Origin: Arthonia radiata
Lineage: Eukaryota; Ascomycota; Arthoniomycetes; Arthoniales; Arthoniaceae
Assembly (NCBI GenBank): GCA_002989075.1
Contig: PSQN01000007.1
Location: forward strand, 822,558 to 886,557
Direction of reading: 5' to 3'
Length of the DNA: 64,000 nt
Shown: positions 56,346 to 64,000 of the stretch, in pieces
Layout of the letters: the number at the start of each line of letters is the position of its first letter
Numbering within the stretch: position 1 is the first letter of the stretch
The notes under the pieces: generated by a model
What the model saw: only the letters and a program-made list of their open reading frames with translations
The model's database searches: none
What the model was told of the DNA's origin: nothing
Made by a program: the position numbers and the translations under genes

Positions 56346-56778
56346 TTGTTCCAGACGCGTGATCTGGTGTTGGAGCAGATGACTGTAGTGGTCAGGTGTG
56401 GGATGATCTAGTGATGCCGGAGAATGCTTTGTCTATGCGGTGCCAGCGCAGGCAATGCTCCGAAACAAGACGCAGAAACGCCAGAAAACGATCAAAGCAG
56501 AGGCAATGGAAGAAAGACCAGAGCGGGTCAACGGAAAGAGAAGGGTGGTGGGCGAAGGTTCGTTGTTGGTGCAATTACTAATCTTATGTGGAGGGGTATC
56601 TCTGCCAGCGCCAAGATTGTCAATCACGCTAGACCGCTTATGGACGGCTCGCTCGTCGGGTCGGACGTGAAGCTGCATTTATCATTGACCTGGCTCGTAT
56701 TCCATTCTGTCTGAAAATGTACCTTACGTATGCGCTGACACAGTTTTATTAGCAGTGTTCGCCATCATCCACTCCAAT
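56346..56778. other. Divergent upstream region of the mitochondrial protein and MOT1
   Basis: 433 bp between the two start codons. Purine-rich on the plus strand around 56,460-56,560. Confidence 0.5.
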
Positions 56779-58128
56779 ATGCGACTCGCCTTTCCCTCAC
56801 AAGCGCATAATCTGCGCACGATACGCACGTCGCCGTTGGCAGAGATATCTGGATCCTTGGGCGATCTCGGGACATTACTGCCCTTGCTACTCGCTCTGAC
56901 ATTGACCAGATCAATATCCCTGTCCACGACACTGGTCTTCACTGGCCTTGCCAATGTCTTCACGGGAATATTCTTTAGCATCCCGCTCCCCGTCCAGCCG
57001 ATGAAAGCCGTCGCGGCTGTAGCGATAGCGAACAAGTTCACGCAAGCACAGACTGCTAGTGCCGGCTTATTTGTAGCAGCTGTGATTGGAATTTGCAGCA
57101 TCACCGGCTTGCTAGGATGGATCGCCCGCGTCGTCCCCATCCCCGTGATCAAGGGTATCCAAGTCGGCGCGGGTCTCAGTCTGGTGCTTTCTGCTGGAAC
57201 GACGCTGTTCTCTAAGCTAGATTGGACAGGTCCAAGAATACTTGACAATCACTTCTGGACTATTCTGGCATTTATGCTGCTGCTAATGACGAACGTAGTT
57301 GCCGGGAAGGGAAGGGCATCTACCCTACCATACGCCCTCATCATTTTTGTTCTTGGTCTAGTATTTGCCCGCATCGAGCACTATCACGCTCCCGAATTGA
57401 TCTTTGGACCGTGGCATCCGGCAAGCGTCTCGTTCACATGGGCCGAGGCCCGCATAGGAGCGGTAAATGCGGGTGTCGGCCAGCTGCCTCTGACGGCTTT
57501 AAATTCGGTCATAGCCGTCACTCACCTGGCAGCAGAGCTCCTACCTTCTGTGCCCACGCCCTCAGAAGCCTCAATCGGTGTCTCTGTCGCCGTCATGAAC
57601 GCTGTCTCATGCCCATTCGGAGCAATGCCCACCTGTCACGGCAGTGGCGGACTTGCCGCCCAATACAAGTTTGGTGCCAGAAGCGGAGCGAGTGTGATTA
57701 TTCTTGGGTTGCTGAAGCTGGTACTTGGTCTTGTGATCAACGAGAACTGGCTTCAAAACCTACTGGAGAACTTTCCAAAAGCCATTCTCGGTATCATGGT
57801 CGTTGCGGCGGGTGTGGAGCTTGCTGGCGTAGGAGCAAGTCTCAACAGCGGTGCTAGAGACCTGTGGGTAAGAGCAGAGGAACAGAACAGCAGTAGACGA
57901 CAGAGAGAGCCAGATGAGGTAGAGAGAAAAGATCGTTGGATGGTCATGATCGTCACAGTTGCTGGGTTGCTAGCATTCAAGAACGACGCTGTTGGATTTT
58001 TGGCCGGACTTGCTTGTCATGCCAGCCTCAGAGCGCCGACGTGGTATGATGAGTGGCGAGGCAATAGGATCCGGTTGCCTGCACGAAGTGACTCGGCGGA
58101 TGAGGGTGCGAGGCTCCTTCAGGGATAG
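56779..58128 (+). CDS. MOT1: Molybdate transporter, MOT1 family
   Basis: Single exon, 449 residues with about ten to twelve membrane segments. The two family signatures are present: the N-terminal block AEISGSLGDLGTLLPLLLAL...PLPVQPMKAVAAVAIAN and the later block CPFGAMPTCHGSGGLAAQYKFGARSGAS. MOT1 proteins import molybdate for molybdenum-cofactor enzymes such as nitrate reductase; they belong to the sulfate-transporter superfamily but lack a STAS domain, as here. The C-terminal loop EEQNSSRRQREPDEVERKDR is cytosolic and charged. The first true ATG is at 56,779; the frame is open eight codons upstream, starting with GTG. Confidence 0.92.
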   Translation: MRLAFPSQAHNLRTIRTSPLAEISGSLGDLGTLLPLLLALTLTRSISLSTTLVFTGLANVFTGIFFSIPLPVQPMKAVAAVAIANKFTQAQTASAGLFVAAVIGICSITGLLGWIARVVPIPVIKGIQVGAGLSLVLSAGTTLFSKLDWTGPRILDNHFWTILAFMLLLMTNVVAGKGRASTLPYALIIFVLGLVFARIEHYHAPELIFGPWHPASVSFTWAEARIGAVNAGVGQLPLTALNSVIAVTHLAAELLPSVPTPSEASIGVSVAVMNAVSCPFGAMPTCHGSGGLAAQYKFGARSGASVIILGLLKLVLGLVINENWLQNLLENFPKAILGIMVVAAGVELAGVGASLNSGARDLWVRAEEQNSSRRQREPDEVERKDRWMVMIVTVAGLLAFKNDAVGFLAGLACHASLRAPTWYDEWRGNRIRLPARSDSADEGARLLQG

Positions 58129-58975
58129 CAACTGCAATGCACCAAAGGCCACAATCAGTGCAACTGTTACTGCTATGCTTGAAAATCCATCTTTTCAACT
58201 ATGCTCTCTGCGTCCGTAGGTGCTTCCTTCCCTGAATCGGCTATGACTAGTTGAAGCCAGTCTTTTTAGGACCGCAATATATTGAGAGCGCACATACTGC
58301 GTCCAACATTCAACTCTCGTCCATGCAATTCCCTTTTCGTCTTAGCGCGTCTTGCACATCTCTACGATATCTCTCTTATTCCTCCGTCCTACACACTTAT
58401 CTTTCGGTTACGATAATCAAATTGAACTCTAAATTTACCGTGCTTCAAGATGAATGCAAATCTCTGTGCACTGACCCAATTGAAAAACCCGTCGGTCAGC
58501 CAGACTCAATACGTGGCTACAATGCATATAGTTCTATTCGCGAGTGGCCCTCCGGATGTCGCGAATAACTGTAGGTATGGGCATAGCAGTTACGCAATGC
58601 GAGTCCTGTGTCCCGAGTATGAGACAGATCATAGCTTACGTACATGCAAGAACCAGAAGATGACGTGGAGATCGTCTGGAAACTCATAGTTGTCCTGTCA
58701 CGACCTCGTACCGATAATTTAAGAGCAGTTGATTTCCTTGCTGTGATACCCTGATTTCAATCATACCACACACACTGGGAAATTATACTAGACTGTCTGC
58801 TGTCAAACTTTCACACGGTAGTACACCAGCGTCTTTTCCACCCCACACAGCTCCAAGTCATGTTAGTGTTCCAGCAATCAAGAGGGAGACATGTAAGCTT
58901 ACATGCCCCAGGTCAAACAGCCACAGCGCAACCGAGCCCAGAGTAACGAGAAGTAATAAACATTTCGATGGCCTC
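58129..58975. other. Intergenic, no gene recognised
   Basis: About 850 bp after MOT1. Only short frames. Confidence 0.5.
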
Positions 58976-59176
58976 ATGAAAGAGGGTGAAATTGAGGGAC
59001 ACATCTCCAGCATCGGGAAGAACGCCGACGACATCGAGGGCTTCAGCTTTGTCCACGGCAAGATCCCGTTTTCAATTCCTCAGGTCATTGTCTTCATGAA
59101 GGATGGGAGCACTAGCACTTTCCAAGTCGAGCATCAATGGCACTGGGGGTGGACTAGCAAGATCCATGATCTGTGA
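58976..59176 (+). CDS. Small open frame with coding-like codon use, unknown
   Basis: 66 residues from the ATG at 58,976, with an open frame that runs about 40 codons further upstream. Third positions are rich in G/C (GCC GAC GAC ATC GAG GGC TTC AGC), as in the real genes here. The product (GFSFVHGKIPFSIPQVIVFM, then a Trp-rich QWHWGWTSKIHDL end) matches nothing I recognise. It may be a small gene whose first exon I cannot place, or a gene remnant. Confidence 0.3.
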   Translation: MKEGEIEGHISSIGKNADDIEGFSFVHGKIPFSIPQVIVFMKDGSTSTFQVEHQWHWGWTSKIHDL

Positions 59177-59908
59177 TGGATCGCTCATCTAGAGAAACAT
59201 GCCTCTGACGATGAGCAACTAAGTCCGTTGTATTCTGTATTTGCAAATGGCATATAGCAGATGCAATAAGAAATATTGATTGGGCGTCACGCGCTGCGGA
59301 CCAAGCCACACTATGCTGCGTCTTTCCTGGAGCATACCTTGCGCAACAGTGGACACACGCCTGGGAGGCGCCCGCATTGCTACATGCTCTTGCTTGTGGA
59401 CATGACGTCGTACGGTGAGCGCCTTCTGTCTTCAAGGGATGCTGTGGTATCTTAGGGGTGCAGCAAGTGCGACACGAGGCGAAGTAGAAAAGCCATGTCT
59501 GCTATTCTCAGGACGCATCAGTACAAGGGGCAAATAAAAGGAGTTGGTTCTTTTGTGATTGGTCGAAAGTGCAGAGAACGGATGTTGCCGAACTTTCAAT
59601 TAAGAAATGGTCCGACCTTGGTAGCGTCAGTCGAATATTGCGTGAACAACGGCGCTCGGGCGTGTTCGTTGAAAGACTACAGCATTCTGAGCGTAAATCA
59701 GACCTGCTGCCACCTGCAGACTTTGTGTTTGTTCTGATAGAGACGTCCGGCACCTCCAGTCGCCCCTGATTGCCGGTTTCAATGGGGAGATTCCAACGCC
59801 GATCATGAAACTGGACGGGTAGTTTTTTCTTGCCATCTCAGAAACTGGTAAAGCAAATACCGCAATATTGAAGCGCCCGCAGGAGACATTCGATATCTTG
59901 CGATCGCA
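59177..59908. other. Intergenic, upstream of the coiled-coil gene
   Basis: 732 bp, no gene seen. Confidence 0.5.
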
Positions 59909-62195
59909 ATGTCGACTCCAGTCAGTCCTAGGTCGAGTGAAGGTCAGTCCCCAACGCGCAACAGCCCACTATACAAGCTGATTGAGGTCCAATACAGGCG
60001 GAGGCGGCCTCTTCTCCAAGCTCCGTCGTGGTCGCTCAAAGCTGAGCATGAAAGACGAAGACATGACGGCCTCGCGCGTGTCAGACGCGGAGAGGGGTTT
60101 CGACATAACGCCATCGAAGCCGAATACCGCAAAAGGGACGCCCTCCCTCTCTCTACCTCTAAGCTTCGCGAATGCAAGCCAGACGAATCTGCGAGAAGAC
60201 ACGGGCATTTCTCAGTATCTGAGCACCCAAGCCGACTCGAGTCCAACGAACCTTGGGCAGCAGGTCACGACCGATACGCCAGAGACAAGATCACGGCGTC
60301 CAGTCACACCGCAGCCAAAGGCTTCGGCCAACGGGCCACGTCCTGGTACCGCCGCTAGTACCATGCAACGCGCTGAGTCGAGTGTAGATCGGACTTATGA
60401 CAACGGCAATGTTAGCTCGTGGCAATCGAGGGTGGTCACAGAAATGAAAGAGAAGGAGCAGCTGATAGGTCGTTTCGAAGCCCTCAGTAGAGTGCACATG
60501 GCCCTGCAAGAAGAAGTCGAGAAAGAGCGCGCGAGGGCCAGCAAGGCAGAAGCAGCCGCAAGGAAGAAGGACCCAGCATTTGGAAAGCAGATGGAGCGCA
60601 ACGGCACGTCTTCAGTCGCCAATGGCATTGCAGCTGGAGGTGTTGGCGCTGCTGGCGGTGCGATGGCTGGTTCTGCTGTGACTAAGGAGCATGATGTGAA
60701 GATTTCCAAGGACAGGTGAGTTCAGAGCGTCCATGCTATAGCTTCTGTGGTACAACTAAGAGCCCTATCGCCGGCGTTCGTGAAAAGCAAGCGCATAGAT
60801 CTCCTGGGAACTCTGATGACAACGCTGCTCAGAAACTGTTATGCTGATACTTGAACTTCCAGGGAAGATCTCGAGCGAGCGCGCGCTGAGGTCGATAGAC
60901 AGCGAGAAGAAGCCAGGCAGGCACAGGCAGACATAGATCGCGAGCGCACCATCATGCAAACCCAAAAAGCCGAGCTGGAGCGACAGCAGCAATCCCACGC
61001 CTCCATGTTGGCAGAACGCGAGAAAGAGCAAGGACAAGCTCGCGAAGGGCAAGAAACGTTGCTCTCAAACCATACCCAAGATCGCGAGCTGCTCTCACAG
61101 CAGCTATCCGACCTCAACTCCCAACATGTTACCACCCAAGCCTCCCTCACACGCGCGAACGCCGAGCTCTCCCGGCTCAAAGAACAGAACGATCACCTCA
61201 CGACCTCCTCCAACGCCGAACTCGACCACCTCCGCCAACAGCATCAACAACTCACACAAACATCGCACGCCGACCTCACTCGCCTCCAAGATCACAACAC
61301 CCAACTCAAAACTACCCTCGCGAAATCATCCAGCGGCGCCCCCCAGACCCCCGACAGCGACTTCACCGCCCAGATGGCCTTCCTCTGCACCGACGTCACA
61401 ACATGGGTAACCAACAACTTTTCCAAAACGCGCCTCGACTTCGAGAAGCTCGAAAAGACGCCCGATTGCAAAGAGCTCAAGCAGATCCGCGCCGCCGTGC
61501 CACAGTATCGGAAAGCAGCTGAGAAAGCGAAGATTGAGTTCCTGCAGGCGCTGGTCGCTGCGCGGCTGATGGACGCCGTGTGGGACGATGAATTTTACGT
61601 CGCAATGCCGGACTGGGAGGAGGAACACGAGAGCAACGAGCAGACGCAGACGGGACGGGGCGGACTCAGTTACCTGCGGGAGGCATACAAGGTGCTGTCT
61701 GCGACGAACAACGTGGATGTGCATGCGTGGAGGGCGCTCACGGTGTCGATTTTGAGGAGGAGTCATGATCCCGCATTGACCGCATTAACGAACAAGCTCA
61801 TCTCGAGGGTGGCTTTCAGTATCAACAATCTCTTGTCGAATATCACATCAAGCTCTGGGGGTGGTGGTAGTGCGCTGGGGAGCTCGCCGTTGCCGTCGCG
61901 GGTCAGAGACTTGCAGGCATTCATTGCGAAGGCTGTGGATCTTGCGAGGCAGTTTCGGGGGCAGAGGGCCGTGTTTGAGTTTGGGCTGCCCGGCGTTGAA
62001 GGATTGGGGAGGACGATACCGTTCCAGATGGAGGTGATGGAGGATGCGCTGGATCGCGATGGAGGAGTAGAGGGCCAGAGGACGGTTGTGGCGGCCGTCT
62101 GGCCATACGTGGTGAGGATTGGCGGGGACGGAGTGGCGAAAGGGGAGAGGACGGTGGTGTCGAAGGCGAGGGTGGTTTGTGAGATGGCGGAGTGA
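59909..62195 (+). CDS. Long coiled-coil protein, function unknown
   Basis: Exons 59,909-59,942, 59,998-60,715 and 60,863-62,195 (introns 55 and 147 bp) give 694 residues. The 34-bp first exon (MSTPVSPRSSEG) joins GGGGLFSKLRRGRSKLSM. A disordered Ser/Thr/Pro-rich region leads to a coiled coil at about residues 165-200 and again at 250-400 (EDLERARAEVDRQREEARQAQ, ELDHLRQQHQQLTQTSHADL). The last 280 residues form a folded, mostly helical part (MAFLCTDVTTWVTNNFSKTRLDFEKLEK, AFIAKAVDLARQFRGQRAVFEFGLPG). It looks like an ascomycete-specific scaffold; such proteins are sometimes named M protein repeat proteins. I see no catalytic motif. Confidence 0.82.
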
Positions 62196-62628
62196 GTTCG
62201 TGTATTGGCATGGGCTTTACAGGCGCAAATGCCCGGATTGATGTCCGCTTATACTTGGTGCATTTGACATCCATTTCGGTTTATTGCATATGGGTCAGGG
62301 ACGACCTTGAGATTTAGAAGCCCGTGGTGTACAGGCAGGAAGTGTACAATAGCATACACGGCATTTTAGTCTCGCGAACACTCACAAGATATACATGTCC
62401 GTGAATCTGCTTCAGGATTTGTGTCGTCCTGATGAGTGCATGATGGAAGAACATGTGGCAATGGCGAGTCCTGAGAAAAACGAAGAAAGGCTAGCAGCAA
62501 GTCAAGAATTGATAGCACAGGGAAAAGGCCTTAGAGTCGACACATGCCTTGCATTGCTCTCGCTATCGTCTACAGCAGTCTTGACTGCCCATGGGCGACC
62601 TTGCAACTCATGATGAAGCAGGCAACAT
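62196..62628. other. Intergenic between convergent genes
   Basis: 433 bp holding 3' UTRs of the coiled-coil gene and RPL3. Confidence 0.5.
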
Positions 62629-63985
62629 CTATGCCTTAACCTCGAGGTCCTTCTTGAGCGTGCCCAAGTACTGCCTCTTCTCCTGCGGTGTCTGGTACGC
62701 ACCATGACCAAACTTGCTGCTCGTATCGATCCACTTCAGCTCGACCTTCTCTGTCGCACGTCTGCTCGTGTGCACGAACATGCTCTTCCGCAGCGTGATG
62801 ACCCGCTTCTTCACACCCGGCACCGCGCCCTTCACCAACAAGAAGTCGTTGTTGATGATACCGTAGCGCACGAACCCGCCCATCGGCGTGATCTTCTTCT
62901 TGCTGTGGTCAAATTCGGTGGTCGCGTTGCCCTCGTCGTCACCCTTACCAATGCGGTAGATCTTAAGGTTCGGCTGCGTGCGGTGGTGGTAGCCCATCTG
63001 ACCGGCACGCGCGACAGTCCACTGCACGTGCGACGGATGCCAGGCGCCGATACAGGCGACCTTGCGGAGGCCCTTGTGCGTCTTGCGCGGAAGCTTCTTC
63101 GTGCCCCAACGGGACGTCACGCCCTGGAAACCGTGGCCCTTCGTCACGCCAATCGCGTCGACCATCTCGTCCTGCTCGAATACACTACCAATGTCCACAG
63201 GCTTCTCGAACAGACCCTTACCGAACTCGACCTTATCCGCGATGCTTCCGCCGTTGACCTGGATCTCCATGAGGTGCGCCTTCTTCTGCTTGAGGGGCGT
63301 CTTGGAAATCTGGGTGTGGGCGAGAACACGGACGACGGTGCAGTACTTCTTCATGCGCTCGATTTCGCGGGTGATGGACTGGCCGGAGTTCTGGGTGTGC
63401 TTTGCGGGATACTTGGTGAAGGCCTTCTTCTTGGACTTGTACCAATTCTTGTAGAAGCGGCGCTTGATCTCGTCAGACAGATGGGATGCCCAGACGGTGG
63501 TGAGGGAGCGGAGACCGCGGGGGGTTTCGATGTAGCCGACGAGGCCGATGACTATCATCTAGAGACTTTATTAGAAAGAGAAATCGTAGTTGTGTTTGAG
63601 TGGGTAGCATACGGGTGGGGTCTCAATGACTGTGCAGGCTTCGACGATTTCCTTCTTGTTCATCTTGGAACCCGGACGGTCGAGGTCGCGAACGATGGTG
63701 GTCATGCCGGCTTTGTAGCCCATGGCGGCTGCATACCCATTGTCAGTCAGTGCTAAAGACGATTTCGGTATATGGGAAGCGCATTGCAAGGCACGCAGGT
63801 CCTTACCTGTCAAGTGGACAGGCTTCTTGGGGTCATCCTTGGGAAAGCTTAACATCGTCAGTATGTTTCAACTGTGCTGGTAGATATCTTCGGCCATTGG
63901 CCTCAGATTCCATTGCAGCTTACGACTTCACTTTTCCACGGTGCCTGGAGGCTCTCTTCCGGGGCAGGAAGGCCAACGAGCCGTG
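62629..63985 (-). CDS. RPL3: 60S ribosomal protein L3 (uL3), 5' end outside window
   Basis: Visible exons are 63,924-63,985, 63,807-63,847, 63,613-63,728 and 62,629-63,558, with introns of 76, 78 and 54 bp; 382 residues are seen. The visible N-terminus [26 protein letters not shown] lacks only the first ten or so residues (MSHRKYEAPR-type), which lie on an exon beyond 64,000; a CATAG acceptor ends at 63,986. Conserved parts include [45 protein letters not shown], the W-finger region [29 protein letters not shown] and QMGYHHRT. uL3 shapes the peptidyl-transferase centre. The fourth exon opens with an ATG that is internal, not the start. The many introns near the 5' end are usual for ribosomal genes. 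Confidence 0.96.
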
Positions 63986-64000
63986 CTATGGCGTGTCAGC

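Noticed and set aside
62704-63756. 350-codon plus-strand frame opposite RPL3
   Set aside because: A shadow of the highly biased RPL3 codons; it runs across RPL3 introns without splice logic and has no recognisable domain.
1-64000. tRNA, rRNA and CRISPR arrays
   Set aside because: No cloverleaf-like A/B box pairs, rRNA-like blocks or regularly spaced repeats were noticed by eye; a tRNAscan/Infernal run would settle it.

Overview
The window is fungal nuclear DNA, almost certainly a filamentous ascomycete (Pezizomycotina) and most likely a Dothideomycete. The evidence is short 49-150 bp introns with GT...AG ends, CTRAC-like branch points, an AA16-like LPMO, a MOT1 molybdate transporter and a Ty3/gypsy graveyard whose copies differ mainly by C/G-to-T/A changes, as RIP leaves. 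It has two compartments that meet sharply near 21,860.

Bases 1 to about 21,860 are AT-rich and hold no living gene. Bases 1-15,120 are a nest of related Ty3/gypsy fossils lying on the minus strand. A host copy (B) enters from beyond the left edge and ends with an LTR at 14,672-15,120. A second, end-to-end copy (A, 1,744-9,034) sits inside it between TTATA target duplications. Three single LTRs (2-507, 703-1,172, 11,047-11,552) sit in B as well. Bases 15,291-21,860 are still more decayed and include a long inverted repeat (16,030-17,370) and a direct repeat pair (near 20,350 and 21,000).

Bases 21,860-64,000 are ordinary gene-dense euchromatin with 18 protein genes. The border carries a metabolic and secreted set: a purine nucleoside permease-like protein, a secreted heme-thiolate peroxygenase, an alpha/beta hydrolase and an LPMO. 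Then come housekeeping genes: a RING-CH ubiquitin ligase, the 78 kDa complex I subunit, EMC7, proteasome alpha-2, a WW protein, the Ssn6/Cyc8 corepressor, a MOT1 molybdate transporter, a long coiled-coil protein and ribosomal protein L3 (cut by the right edge).

Five different BTB/POZ genes are scattered among them within 18 kb (36.6-54.8 kb), including one divergent pair and one that carries a diverged duplicate of its own 3' end. This local BTB expansion is the most distinctive gene-level feature. Gene models were spliced by hand; coordinates given as gene spans run from start codon to stop codon, with exons listed in the evidence. I saw no tRNA, rRNA or CRISPR array.
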